NCBI RefSeq assembly: GCF_029690045.1
Contig: NZ_CP121464.1
Span: forward strand, 4,340,001 to 4,404,000
Direction of reading: 5' to 3'
Length of the DNA: 64,000 nt
DNA from: Janthinobacterium rivuli
Lineage (GTDB): Bacteria; Pseudomonadota; Gammaproteobacteria; Burkholderiales; Burkholderiaceae_D
Below the pieces are notes generated by a model. The model was given only the letters and a program-made list of their open reading frames with translations. It was not told the origin of the DNA and made no database searches. A program made the position numbers and the translations under genes. Within the stretch, counting starts at the first letter, position 1; every line of letters starts with the position of its first letter. Of this stretch, positions 8,262 to 16,731 are shown in pieces.

Positions 8262-9403
8262 AACGTCCCCGGCAGCAAGATCTTTTTATCCACCTGCTGC
8301 AAGTCGCGCAAGCCGCAAAAGGCCATCGTCAGGTCGAGTTCATTGCGGATGATGTCCAGGCATTTGGTGACGCCCGGCCCGCCCATGGCGCCCAGGCCGT
8401 ATAAAAACGGGCGGCCGATGTACACGCCTTTCGCGCCCAGCGCCACGGCCTTGATCACGTCCTGGCCCGAGCGGATGCCGCCGTCCATGTGCACTTCGAT
8501 CTGGCTGCCGACGGCGTCGACGATGGCGGGCAAGGCTTCGATCGACGATTGCGCGCCGTCGAGCTGGCGTCCGCCGTGGTTCGAGACGATCAGCGCATCG
8601 GCGCCGCTTTCCACGGCCAGGCGCGCGTCTTCCGGATCCATGATGCCCTTGATGATCAGCTTGCCGCCCCAGCGCTGCTTGATCCATTCCACGTCGGCCC
8701 ACGACAGGCTCAGGTCGAACTGCTGCTGCGTCCAGGCCGACAAGGACGACATGTCGGACACGGACGTGGCGTGGCCGACGATGTTGCCAAAACCCCGGCG
8801 TTTCGTGCCCAGCATGCCGGCCACCCAGCGCGGCTTGGTGGCCATGTTGATGATATTCGGAATCGTCAATTTCGGCGGCGCCGACAGGCCGTTGCGCAAG
8901 TCCTTGTGGCGCTGGCCCAGCACCTGCAAGTCCAGGGTCAACACCAGTGCGCCGCACTTGGCCGCCTTGGCGCGGTCGATCAGGCGGTTGATGAATTCGC
9001 GGTCTTTCATCACGTACAGCTGGAACCAGAACGGTTTCGTCGTGTTTGCCGCCACGTCCTCGATCGAGCAGATGCTCATGGTCGACAGGGTGAACGGCAC
9101 GCCGAAGCGCTCGGCCGCCTGGGCCGCGAGGATTTCGCCATCGGCATGCTGCATGCCCGTCAAACCCGTGGGCGACAGGGCTACCGGCATCGACACGTGC
9201 TGGCCCACCATGGTCGAAGCCAGGCTGCGGTTTTCCAGGTTGACGGCCACGCGCTGGCGGAATTTGATCCTGGCGAAATCGTTGTTGTTGGCGCGGTACG
9301 TCGATTCCGTCCAGGAACCGGAATCGGCGTAGTCGTAAAACATGCGCGGCACCCGTTTCTGGGCCAGCACGCGCAAGTCTTCGATGCAAGTGATGATACT
9401 CAT
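8258..9403 (-). CDS. FMN-dependent alpha-hydroxy-acid dehydrogenase (LldD-like)
   Basis: A 381-aa FMN_dh family TIM barrel that oxidises L-2-hydroxy acids to 2-oxo acids, typically L-lactate to pyruvate with electrons passed to quinone. The N-terminus is CIEDLRVLAQKRVPRMFYDYAD. The FMN-binding stretch is LSPTGLTGMQHADGE, and the active-site signature is SNHGGRQLDGA with catalytic His and Arg. Start 9403 is preferred because of CGAGGAA just upstream. It lies 82 bases downstream of a phytanoyl-CoA-dioxygenase-like gene and is probably co-transcribed, so a longer 2-hydroxy acid could be the substrate instead of lactate. Confidence 0.9.
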   Translation of the reverse strand: MSIITCIEDLRVLAQKRVPRMFYDYADSGSWTESTYRANNNDFARIKFRQRVAVNLENRSLASTMVGQHVSMPVALSPTGLTGMQHADGEILAAQAAERFGVPFTLSTMSICSIEDVAANTTKPFWFQLYVMKDREFINRLIDRAKAAKCGALVLTLDLQVLGQRHKDLRNGLSAPPKLTIPNIINMATKPRWVAGMLGTKRRGFGNIVGHATSVSDMSSLSAWTQQQFDLSLSWADVEWIKQRWGGKLIIKGIMDPEDARLAVESGADALIVSNHGGRQLDGAQSSIEALPAIVDAVGSQIEVHMDGGIRSGQDVIKAVALGAKGVYIGRPFLYGLGAMGGPGVTKCLDIIRNELDLTMAFCGLRDLQQVDKKILLPGTF

Positions 9404-9485
9404 GCGTTTCCTCGGTCGATGGCAAGTCGAACCATGATCGTGCATTTGCCTGCAATTGTCTATCCGGCAGGCAATGCCGCCACAC

Positions 9486-10445
9486 TTACCAGTTGCGCGC
9501 GCCGAGGATCTTCTCGCCCAGCGCCGTCAACTGCGCCTGCGGATAGCGCAGCTGTTCCTTTTCCTCGGGGTCGCCGGGAAACGCATAGCCTTGCGGCGCG
9601 CTACGCTCGCGCCAGCTTTGCACGCGCCAGTCGCGCAAGGATTGATTATCTTCCTGGGCGGGCGTAAAGGAAATATATTGCGCCAGGCGCACCTGGTCGG
9701 TGGACGTGTTCGGGCGGATGCCGTGCGCCAGCAGGCTATTGAAGATCAACAACTCCCCTTTCTTCATGGCGATGAATTCCATCGGGTACGGCACCGTCGC
9801 CAGATCCGGCTGCCACGGGTTGCGGTCCAGCGGCACGGTCTTGCGCCACGCCAGCAAGTTGTTGAACAGTTGCGGATAGCATTGAAAACCGCCGCTCTCG
9901 GGCGAGGTGTCGGACAGGGCCAGCACGCCTTGCACGTTGACGGGCAGCGGGTCGAGCGTCGTATCGGCATCCCAGTGGATGAAGCCGCCAAACTTGCGCT
10001 TGCCATTGTTCGGCGTGTTCAGGTTGGCGCGGTCGATGGTCACCCACAAATCCTGGCGGTCCCAGATGTCGACAAAGGCGTCATACACGCGCTGAGTCTG
10101 GCGGTTATCCCACAGGGTCTGGTTGTGATAGGCCTCGACCATGCCGGAACCATTGAGTTCTTTCATGGCATGGTCGCGCAACTGGTCCTGGTTCCAGGTG
10201 GCGGCGTCGTTCTGGTCGAGTCCCTGGAATTCCCACAGAAAGTCCGTTGTACGGCGCACCTGCTCGGGCGACACGGCATCCTTGACGATGACGTAACCGT
10301 AGGTTTGCCAGTGCAAAAAGTCGCTGTCGGACAGCACGCGCAGGGGCAGCTGTTTCTGGATGTCGCGCAACTGGGTCTGTTCCATGTAGGCCACGGACGG
10401 GTTGCCGGGACGGTCTTCGCCGTATTGGTATCGATCTTCTTGCAT
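9486..10445 (-). CDS. phytanoyl-CoA dioxygenase (PhyH) family protein
   Basis: A 319-aa Fe(II)/2-oxoglutarate oxygenase fold. The metal triad is visible as HWD (GFIHWDADTT) and a distal His (LLAHGIRPN), followed by a 2-oxoglutarate-binding Arg (STDQVRLAQY). The N-terminal DSDFLHWQTYGYVIVKDAVSPEQV stretch is typical of PhyH proteins, which hydroxylate fatty acyl chains, ectoine or other small substrates. Start 10445 has an AGGAGA ribosome-binding site seven bases upstream. It is transcribed away from an AraC regulator and towards the alpha-hydroxy-acid dehydrogenase. A hydroxylase followed by a 2-hydroxy-acid oxidiser is a coherent pair, but the substrate is unknown. Confidence 0.86.
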   Translation of the reverse strand: MQEDRYQYGEDRPGNPSVAYMEQTQLRDIQKQLPLRVLSDSDFLHWQTYGYVIVKDAVSPEQVRRTTDFLWEFQGLDQNDAATWNQDQLRDHAMKELNGSGMVEAYHNQTLWDNRQTQRVYDAFVDIWDRQDLWVTIDRANLNTPNNGKRKFGGFIHWDADTTLDPLPVNVQGVLALSDTSPESGGFQCYPQLFNNLLAWRKTVPLDRNPWQPDLATVPYPMEFIAMKKGELLIFNSLLAHGIRPNTSTDQVRLAQYISFTPAQEDNQSLRDWRVQSWRERSAPQGYAFPGDPEEKEQLRYPQAQLTALGEKILGARNW

Positions 10446-10560
10446 CGCTGTCTCCTGTGTTGGTGTGAGACAGATTGTGCTGCGACATTGCCGCGTAAAA
10501 TGCGTGCGCAGCAACCAATACTGATACCATCCTGACTATCCACCACCTCAAAACGTCACA

Positions 10561-11436
10561 ATGACGCCTTTATTCGAACAAGTCACGATCCCGACGGGCC
10601 ACTCCTGGGGCTTGCTGTGGCGCGAACTCGAGGCCATTCCCTTCCTCTGGCACTACCACCCGCAGTTCGAGCTGACCCTGACGGTCAATGCGCGCGGGCA
10701 ACGCTACATCGGCGACCACCTGGGCGATTTCGAACCGGGCGACCTGGTGCTGCTGGGGCCGAATTTGCCGCACACGTGGTCGGCCAGCGAGCGCATCGAC
10801 AGCACGCAGCCCATGCTGGCCGTCGTCGTGTGGTTTTCGCTGGAATGGGTGGAGCAGCTGGCCGCCTGCTTTCCGGAATTGCACAGCTTGCGGCAACTGG
10901 CGCGCCGCGCCGGCCCCGCCCTGCATTTTTCGCCGGCAACGAGCGCGCGCAGCGCGGCCAGGTTGCTGCAATTGAATGAACTGCCTGTGCCGCAGCGCCT
11001 GCCGCTGCTGCTCGACGTGCTGCTGGACCTGGCCGGCGATGGCAGTGCGCAGCCGCTGGCGTCGGAAGCGCTGGCGCCGGTGCATGCCGATGGGCAGCAA
11101 CAGCGCATGGCTATCGTGCTGGACTACATGCACGCGCATTTCCGGGAAGAGATCGCACTGGAAATCCTGGCGCGGCGGGCGGCCCTGTCGCTGGGCGCGT
11201 TTCATCGCTGTTTCAAGCGCCACGCGCATTGCACGCCGGGCGAATACCTGGCGCGGCTGCGCATCGGCCGCGCCTGCCAACAGCTAATCGAAAGCAATCT
11301 TGCCATCGCCGTCATCGCGCAAGAGGCGGGCTACCGCAACCTCGCGCATTTCAACCGCCAGTTCCGCGCCGCCAGGCACGTCACGCCGCGCGCGTTTCGC
11401 CTGCAATACCGGCGCGGCGCCACAGGCACAGCGTAA
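10561..11436 (+). CDS. AraC-family transcriptional regulator
   Basis: A 291-aa protein. A cupin-like N-terminal domain (WHYHPQFELTLTVNARGQRY, then FEPGDLVLLGPNLPHTW) probably binds a small ligand. The C-terminal AraC domain has two helix-turn-helix units (EIALEILARRAALSLGAFHRCFKR and VIAQEAGYRNLAHFNRQFR). It is divergent from the PhyH-family gene across 115 bases, so it most likely controls that gene and the downstream dehydrogenase. Confidence 0.9.
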   Translation: MTPLFEQVTIPTGHSWGLLWRELEAIPFLWHYHPQFELTLTVNARGQRYIGDHLGDFEPGDLVLLGPNLPHTWSASERIDSTQPMLAVVVWFSLEWVEQLAACFPELHSLRQLARRAGPALHFSPATSARSAARLLQLNELPVPQRLPLLLDVLLDLAGDGSAQPLASEALAPVHADGQQQRMAIVLDYMHAHFREEIALEILARRAALSLGAFHRCFKRHAHCTPGEYLARLRIGRACQQLIESNLAIAVIAQEAGYRNLAHFNRQFRAARHVTPRAFRLQYRRGATGTA

Positions 11437-11451
11437 ATCCATTCGGAAACG

Positions 11452-11483
11452 AAAAAGGGGATCAGATTTTACAATCTGACCCC
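11452..11483 (-). terminator. rho-independent terminator of tRNA-Arg copy 1
   Basis: The hairpin arms GGGGATCAGATT (11457-11468) and AATCTGACCCC (11473-11483) pair with one bulge. On the minus strand the stem is followed by TTTTT (11456-11452). It lies eight bases past the CCA end of the leftmost tRNA gene. Confidence 0.75.
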
Positions 11484-11491
11484 CAATATTC

Positions 11492-11568
11492 TGGTGCGGC
11501 TGGCAGGAATTGAACCCACGACCCCTTGGTTCGTAGCCAAGTACTCTATCCAGCTGAGCTACAGCCGC
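11492..11568 (-). tRNA. tRNA-Arg (anticodon ACG), copy 1
   Basis: A 77-nt gene with encoded CCA. The acceptor stem is GCGGCTG paired with CAGCCGC, the D-arm GCTCAGCTGGATAGAGT, the anticodon loop CTACGAA giving ACG, and the T-loop GGTTCAATTCC. It reads CGU/CGC/CGA after A34 deamination. It is identical to the three copies at 13116-13506 but separated from them by a beta-helix protein gene. Confidence 0.97.
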
Positions 11569-11578
11569 CTAAGACAAG

Positions 11579-11606
11579 ATTATAGCAGGGCTTTGCAGAA
11601 TGGCAA
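11579..11606 (-). promoter_or_regulatory. sigma-70 promoter of tRNA-Arg copy 1
   Basis: On the minus strand, TTGCCA (11606-11601), a 16-base spacer and a perfect TATAAT (11584-11579) lie immediately upstream of the tRNA. Copy 1 therefore has its own promoter and does not depend on the three-copy array. Confidence 0.7.
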
Positions 11607-11630
11607 AGGGCGCCGCCGCGATATTTCACA

Positions 11631-11654
11631 ATTGAGATACCAACTGAGATACCA
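11631..11654. repeat. tandem 12-bp direct repeat beside tRNA-Arg
   Basis: ATTGAGATACCA (11631-11642) is followed directly by ACTGAGATACCA (11643-11654), with only one mismatch. It lies between the tRNA promoter and the AT-rich leader of the beta-helix gene. Repeats of this kind next to a tRNA can be integrase arm-type sites left by an integrative element. No integrase gene is present. Confidence 0.6.
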
Positions 11655-11813
11655 CCACCCAGGTGCCGCGACAGCGCGCGCGACCTGCACCGACTGGCTG
11701 GCATACGGAAAATATTTTTTAAGCATCTAAATATAACACTGTTATTTAATAGTATTATATTTAAGATAATCAAACAGATTCCAACCGTCCCATCCATCCA
11801 TGCAGAGGAAATA

Positions 11814-13046
11814 ATGCGCCCCACCTTTACCTTCTCCACATTCGCAACGGCATGCGCCTTCGCCGCAATCTTTGCGACGCCAGGCGTGCAGGCCCAGACC
11901 ATGATGAGCATCATCGCCTTGCAAGGCGATGCCGCGCCGCCGCCCGTGGTGTTCATCTCGGATACGGGCCGCGAAGGCCTGTTTTACCTGTCCGGCACCG
12001 GTTCCGCCACCGATGCCGACGGCGCCACGGTCATTCTCAGCGGCAACAAACTGTACAAGCGCGCCTACAGCGGCGCCTTGCACGCGAAATGGTTCGGCCT
12101 GTCGGAAGCATCGAACAACAATACCCCGGCCGTCACCGCCGCCATCAGCAAGCTGAAATCCGGCCAGGAACTGGTGATCGATGCCGGCGAGTACAAATTC
12201 CAGGGCGCGCTGCGACTGCCCGCAAACAAGCGCATCCGCCTGACGTCGCTGGGCACCCTGTTTTTCGGGCCAGGCGACGGCCTCATCGTTGAGAACACGC
12301 ACGATGTGTACCTGGAAAAAGTCGTCGGCCTGAGCTGGACCAGCGCCACGCCCGATTACAGCAGCTACAGCGGCTCGGGCGTCACCCTGCTCAATGCCAG
12401 CAATACCAATCTGAATGCACGCTGGATCGAGGGATTCAGAAATGGCATCAAGGTTACGGGCGATGGCAGCGCCAAGGGGTCCCAGTACAACAAGGTGCAA
12501 TTCAATTATCTGTACCAGAACGCGGTGGGCATCTACCTGACGACGGAAAGCACGGGCAGCAAGAACTGGGTCAATGAAAACACGTTCACAGGTGGCCGCA
12601 TCGCTGGCGAAACGGGCTTGCGGGCAGAGAAAGGCCCGAACCAGACGGATTACTTCAACGGCAACAAGTTCTACAACATCGGCTTCGAAAGCCTGCTCAA
12701 CGGCATCGATGTCGACCATTTCAGCCACAACACGATCATCGCGCCCCGTTTCGAGCAGGTGCAATATGGCATCAACCTGAAATCGAATACCTACAGCAAT
12801 ACCATCATCAGCAGCAGCATTTACGAAGGCAGCTTCGTCGGTGGCGGCGTGCCGGGCAATGCGGGCAAGTACACGACCGTGCTGGGAACCTTGCTGACGA
12901 CGGGCGGCATGATGTCGGGGGCGCTCAGCATTTCGAATTACGAAGGGAAATTCCTGTCGCTTAACAGGGACCCCAGCCACAGCGCGAATAGCGCGACACT
13001 GGGTAAAATCCTGAGCCTGTCCAACCTGGTCAATGTCGTGCCATAA
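11814..13046 (+). CDS. secreted parallel beta-helix protein (pectate-lyase-like fold)
   Basis: A 410-aa protein with a signal peptide ending in GVQAQ. From about residue 90 it has repeated short strands with NT/NxI ladders (LTSLGTLFFGPGDGLIVENTHDVYLEKV, GIKVTGDGS, GIYLTTEST, NKFYNIGFESLLNGIDVDHFSHNTIIAPRF, GINLKSNTYSNTIISSS). This is the pattern of right-handed beta-helix surface or tailspike-like proteins. No catalytic residues can be assigned. Its leader (11700-11813) is very AT-rich compared with the neighbourhood. The gene sits alone between tRNA-Arg copies and ends in a strong terminator. It was probably acquired horizontally. Confidence 0.8.
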   Translation: MRPTFTFSTFATACAFAAIFATPGVQAQTMMSIIALQGDAAPPPVVFISDTGREGLFYLSGTGSATDADGATVILSGNKLYKRAYSGALHAKWFGLSEASNNNTPAVTAAISKLKSGQELVIDAGEYKFQGALRLPANKRIRLTSLGTLFFGPGDGLIVENTHDVYLEKVVGLSWTSATPDYSSYSGSGVTLLNASNTNLNARWIEGFRNGIKVTGDGSAKGSQYNKVQFNYLYQNAVGIYLTTESTGSKNWVNENTFTGGRIAGETGLRAEKGPNQTDYFNGNKFYNIGFESLLNGIDVDHFSHNTIIAPRFEQVQYGINLKSNTYSNTIISSSIYEGSFVGGGVPGNAGKYTTVLGTLLTTGGMMSGALSISNYEGKFLSLNRDPSHSANSATLGKILSLSNLVNVVP

Positions 13047-13067
13047 GCGCGACGCGGGCGGAAATGC

Positions 13068-13100
13068 AAAAAACCCGGAAAGCGAGCTTTCCGGGTTTTT
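13068..13100 (+). terminator. bidirectional terminator between beta-helix gene and tRNA array
   Basis: AAACCCGGAAAGC and GCTTTCCGGGTTT form a perfect stem around a GA loop, with T-runs on both strands. It can end the beta-helix transcript (plus) and the tRNA-Arg array transcript (minus). Confidence 0.85.
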
Positions 13101-13115
13101 CTTTACTGCTGATAC

Positions 13116-13192
13116 TGGTGCGGCTGGCAGGAATTGAACCCACGACCCCTTGGTTCGTAGCCAAGTACTCTATCCAGCTGAGCTACAGCCGC
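13116..13192 (-). tRNA. tRNA-Arg (ACG), copy 2
   Basis: Identical in sequence to copy 1, 77 nt with CCA encoded, anticodon loop CTACGAA. It is the last gene of the three-copy minus-strand array and is followed by the shared terminator at 13068-13100. Confidence 0.97.
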
Positions 13193-13270
13193 AAACTCTG
13201 ACACACTTCGCCGGACGGCGCGAAGCTTGAAACTTTCATCAAGATGAAGCGAACTCCATCTTGGCAATAC

Positions 13271-13347
13271 TGGTGCGGCTGGCAGGAATTGAACCCACGA
13301 CCCCTTGGTTCGTAGCCAAGTACTCTATCCAGCTGAGCTACAGCCGC
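13271..13347 (-). tRNA. tRNA-Arg (ACG), copy 3
   Basis: Identical to copies 1, 2 and 4. It is separated from copy 2 by 78 bases and from copy 4 by 82 bases. The spacers differ in sequence, so the copies are kept identical by selection or gene conversion. Confidence 0.97.
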
Positions 13348-13429
13348 AAAACTTCTACAACATTCCATCAACAACATGGAGGCGAAACTTGGTACAGCAA
13401 AACCAGGCAAAGTCTGATTTTCAGTATTC

Positions 13430-13506
13430 TGGTGCGGCTGGCAGGAATTGAACCCACGACCCCTTGGTTCGTAGCCAAGTACTCTATCCAGCTGAGCTAC
13501 AGCCGC
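13430..13506 (-). tRNA. tRNA-Arg (ACG), copy 4
   Basis: Identical to the other three copies. It is the first gene transcribed in the array, just downstream of a TATAAT promoter at 13517-13545. Confidence 0.97.
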
Positions 13507-13516
13507 GCAGGCAAAC

Positions 13517-13545
13517 ATTATAGCGTATTCATTTCGCTTTGAAAA
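13517..13545 (-). promoter_or_regulatory. proximal promoter of the tRNA-Arg array
   Basis: On the minus strand, TTTTCA (13545-13540), a 17-base spacer and perfect TATAAT (13522-13517) are followed by a GC-rich stretch before the tRNA. That resembles the discriminator of stringently controlled stable-RNA promoters. Confidence 0.7.
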
Positions 13546-13706
13546 GTTCGATTTTTCAATCGCTTAGCTGATTTTGCAGCAATACTGCCCCGCAAGATCG
13601 ACTACCTTTTCACTGCCAAAAAGCTCACGCCTTTTTATCGATGGACACTTCCGCTTTCACAGGAGCCTCCAGCGAATCGAGAAGTTGCTGTCTCGAAAGA
13701 AGCGGG

Positions 13707-13735
13707 ATTATAGGGACTGCTTTCCAGCCTGTCCA
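13707..13735 (-). promoter_or_regulatory. distal promoter upstream of the tRNA-Arg array
   Basis: TGGACA (13735-13730), a 17-base spacer and TATAAT (13712-13707) point towards the tRNA array, about 200 bases upstream of copy 4. The intervening leader (13546-13700) contains no convincing gene. It does hold one GGAGG-preceded 11-codon frame on the minus strand at about 13636-13601. Confidence 0.55.
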
Positions 13736-13934
13736 GTGCTATCTGCAAGTGGCGCGCAAGCGTGCGGAGGCGCCGCGCCGCTTGGGGCTACAATACCAGC
13801 CAGACAGGGGCGCTTGTGCCTCCCCAATTCATGACGGCGGGCATTGACCAACATGACCCATTTAACTGAGCTGAGCGGCGGCGGCCCGGCGAGGCAAGAG
13901 CCCGTGCGGCAGACTCACTGTTGCAGGATTTCCG

Positions 13935-16427
13935 ATGGCCAAGCCTGACCGCACGCAAGATCTGCTGCCTCCATCAGCGCCGCTGAGCCTCTCCGACGAG
14001 CGCCTGGCCAACTTGCTGGAAGGCATCACCGACGGCTTCTGCCTGCTCGACCGCGACTGGACCATCCGCTATATCAATACGCGCGGCGCCGACATGCTTG
14101 TACCGCAGCGTCCGCCTGGCGCCAGCCTGGCAGGCAACAATTTGTGGCAAGCCTGTCCCGCCTTGCAGGGTACCGAGCTGGAAACGCAGTACCGGCGCGC
14201 CATGGCGCAGCAGCACAGTTGCAGCTTTGAACTGTTGTATCCGCCGCTGGGGCGCTGGCTGGAAGTGCGCATCTTCCCTTCCAGTGACGGCCTGACCACG
14301 TACATCCAGGACATCAGCCAGCGCAAGGCGACCGAGGAAAGCTTGCGCCACAGCGAGGAAGGCTTGCGCGCGCTGGCCAATTCCATTCCACAACTGGCCT
14401 GGATCGCCAGCTTCGACGGCACCATTGCCTGGTACAACCAGCGCTGGCACGACTACACGGGCACCAGCGCCGAACAGATGGCGGGCGACGGCTGGAGCAT
14501 CGCCTATGACGCGCAGCATTTGCCGCCCATGCTGCACGCGTGGAAGGCCGCCTTGCGCGATGGCACGCCCTTTGAAATGGAATTCCCCATCCGCGGCGCC
14601 GACGGCCAGTACCGCTGGTTCCTGACGCGCGCCAATCCCGTGCGCGACCGGGGCGGCCAGCTGCTGCGCTGGTTTGGCACGAGCACCGACGTCGACCAGG
14701 TCAAGCGCGCGCAGGAAGCCTTGCGTGATGAAACGCGCGTGCTCGAGTTGCTCAACAATACGGGCGCGGCCCTGGCCGGCACCCTGGACTTGCCGGCGCT
14801 GCTGCAGGAAACCGTCGATGCGGCCACGCGCATCAGCGGCGCGCGCTTCGGCGCCTTTTATTATGACGATGCGGGCGAGATCCACGACGGCGCCGCCCAC
14901 CTGCCGTCGGCGCGCGCCGTCAACGGCATCAGCCTGTACCAGGCCGAGGCCATCGCCACGGAACTGCGCCAGGGACCGGCCATGCGGCAGAACGACTTGC
15001 TGGCCGCGCCCGACGCCAGCGCCGACGGCGCACCGCCGCTGCGCAGTTGCCTGAGCCTGCCCGTCAGCTCGCGCTCGGGCCTGATGCTGGGACGCTTGCT
15101 GCTGGGCCATCCGCAGGCGGGCATGTTCAGTGCGCGCAGCGAACGCATCGTCTCGGCCATCGCGGCCCAGGCCGCCGTCGCGCTCGACAATACGCGCCTG
15201 TACGCAGCCGCCACGCGCGCCGCCGAAGAGCGCAAGGTGCTGCTCGACAGCGAACGCGAGGCGCGCGCCGAGGCCGAGCGCACGAACCAGTTGAAAGACG
15301 ATTTTCTCGCCACCCTGTCGCATGAACTGCGCACGCCGCTGTCGGCCATCCTCGGCTGGGCTCAGGTGCTGCGGCGCGGCACGCGCGACCAGGCCGACCT
15401 GCACCGCGGCCTGCAAAGCATCGAGCGCAACGCGCGCGCACAGGCGCAGCTGATCGAAGACTTGCTCGACATGAGCCGCATCACCTCCGACAAGGTATTG
15501 CTCGACCTGCAAACCCTCGCGCCCGCCAGCATCATCGCCTCGGCCATCGAAACCCTGCGCCCGGCGGCCGACGCCAAGCACATCGCCATCCACAGCAGCA
15601 TCGCCAGCGACGCGGGCAACATCACGGGCGACCCCAGCCGTATTCAGCAAGTGATCTGGAACCTGCTGTCGAATGCCCTGAAGTTCACGCCGCAAGGGGG
15701 CCGGGTCGATATCGGCGTGCGCCGCGAAGCATCGCGCCTGGCCATCACGGTGACCGACAACGGCGTCGGCATCAAGAAAGACTTCCTGCCCCACGTATTT
15801 GACCGCTTCCGCCAGGCCGACGCCTCGACCACGCGCCGGCACGGCGGCCTGGGGCTGGGACTGGCGATCGTCAAGCACCTGGTGGAGCAGCATGGCGGCA
15901 CGGTCGCCGTCAGCAGCGCCGGCGACATGCAGGGCACCAGCTTTACCGTGCGCCTGCCGCTGGGGACGCCGGCCGCTGCCGCGCGCCAGGCGGGCAACGC
16001 CCCGTCCGCCAGCCATGACTTGCGCGGCGTCACGGTGCTGCTGGTCGATGACGAAGCCGATGCGCGTGAACTGACGGAACGCATCTTGCGCGACAACAAC
16101 GCCGATGTACACGGCGCCGGCAGCGTGGCGCAAGCGCTGCAACTGCTGGAGCAGGTGCACCCCGATGTGCTGATCAGCGATATCGGCATGCCCGACGCCG
16201 ACGGTTTCGACTTGCTGGCGCAAGTGCGCGCACACGCTTCCCCCGATATGGCGCGGCTGCCCGCGCTGGCGCTGACGGCGTTCGCGCAACCGCAGGATCG
16301 CCAGCGGGCGCTGGCCAGCGGCTTCCAGGCCTGGGTCTCGAAACCGCTCGACCCGGCCGAGCTGGTGACGGCCGTGGCGCAACTGGCCGCTGCGCACGCT
16401 GCCACGGAGCGCAAAACACCACCCTAA
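13935..16427 (+). CDS. hybrid sensor histidine kinase (PAS-PAS-GAF-HK-REC)
   Basis: An 830-aa soluble hybrid kinase with no membrane segment. Domains in order: PAS (20-130, DGFCLLDRDWTIRYINTRG), PAS/PAC (about 140-265, IAWYNQRWHDYTG), GAF (about 275-425), and HisKA with H-box ATLSHELRTPLSAILGWAQ (about 455-525). A HATPase follows with N-box WNLLSNALKFTPQGG and G1 box TDNGVGI (about 565-680), then a C-terminal receiver with Asp in DVLISDIGMPDADG and Lys in VSKPLDP. The last two domains indicate a phosphorelay or feedback receiver. The start has AGGA eight bases upstream. A REC-GGDEF gene follows on the same strand and is a possible output partner. Confidence 0.93.
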   Translation: MAKPDRTQDLLPPSAPLSLSDERLANLLEGITDGFCLLDRDWTIRYINTRGADMLVPQRPPGASLAGNNLWQACPALQGTELETQYRRAMAQQHSCSFELLYPPLGRWLEVRIFPSSDGLTTYIQDISQRKATEESLRHSEEGLRALANSIPQLAWIASFDGTIAWYNQRWHDYTGTSAEQMAGDGWSIAYDAQHLPPMLHAWKAALRDGTPFEMEFPIRGADGQYRWFLTRANPVRDRGGQLLRWFGTSTDVDQVKRAQEALRDETRVLELLNNTGAALAGTLDLPALLQETVDAATRISGARFGAFYYDDAGEIHDGAAHLPSARAVNGISLYQAEAIATELRQGPAMRQNDLLAAPDASADGAPPLRSCLSLPVSSRSGLMLGRLLLGHPQAGMFSARSERIVSAIAAQAAVALDNTRLYAAATRAAEERKVLLDSEREARAEAERTNQLKDDFLATLSHELRTPLSAILGWAQVLRRGTRDQADLHRGLQSIERNARAQAQLIEDLLDMSRITSDKVLLDLQTLAPASIIASAIETLRPAADAKHIAIHSSIASDAGNITGDPSRIQQVIWNLLSNALKFTPQGGRVDIGVRREASRLAITVTDNGVGIKKDFLPHVFDRFRQADASTTRRHGGLGLGLAIVKHLVEQHGGTVAVSSAGDMQGTSFTVRLPLGTPAAAARQAGNAPSASHDLRGVTVLLVDDEADARELTERILRDNNADVHGAGSVAQALQLLEQVHPDVLISDIGMPDADGFDLLAQVRAHASPDMARLPALALTAFAQPQDRQRALASGFQAWVSKPLDPAELVTAVAQLAAAHAATERKTPP

Positions 16428-16731
16428 AAAGATGATGCAAAGAAATACATAGTGCAGTACAAAATGACTATTTTCATGGGTTGGCCTTCCTACTTTCAGA
16501 CGCGGCACTGTCCTACAAGCAACTATGCTGAAGTTTGCTACACTGAAATGCAGAAGCACACCTGCACGGCAGGCTGGAGACGGCGACCTTGGCCGGCGAG
16601 GACGACAGAAGCGAGCTCATGCGCTGTTGTGCGCCCTATCTTGTTGCAAGGCGCTACTATCATCCGACCGCCGCCAGCCCCTGGCTGCGGTAAAAGCCCG
16701 TGTTGCATAGACCGTATAACCGAGACCCTAC
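16428..16731 (+). other. intergenic leader before the REC-GGDEF gene
   Basis: These 304 bases hold no convincing gene, terminator or recognisable operator. They probably contain the promoter of the following gene, but no clear -35/-10 pair can be chosen. Confidence 0.4.

Noticed and set aside
11452..11483. Hairpin with GGGG-TCAGA arms considered as a mobile REP-type unit
   Set aside because: Its position just after the tRNA and the U-tract on the minus strand are fully explained by a terminator.
13116..13506. Regularly spaced identical repeats that could suggest a CRISPR array
   Set aside because: Each 77-base repeat folds as a tRNA-Arg with encoded CCA, and there are only three copies here.
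13574..13847. Small plus-strand open frames upstream of the hybrid kinase
   Set aside because: They lack ribosome-binding sites and recognisable sequence. The region is better explained as promoters and leader of the minus-strand tRNA array.
13974..16559. Long minus-strand open frame opposite the hybrid histidine kinase
   Set aside because: It is entirely antisense to a protein with clear PAS, GAF, kinase and receiver motifs.
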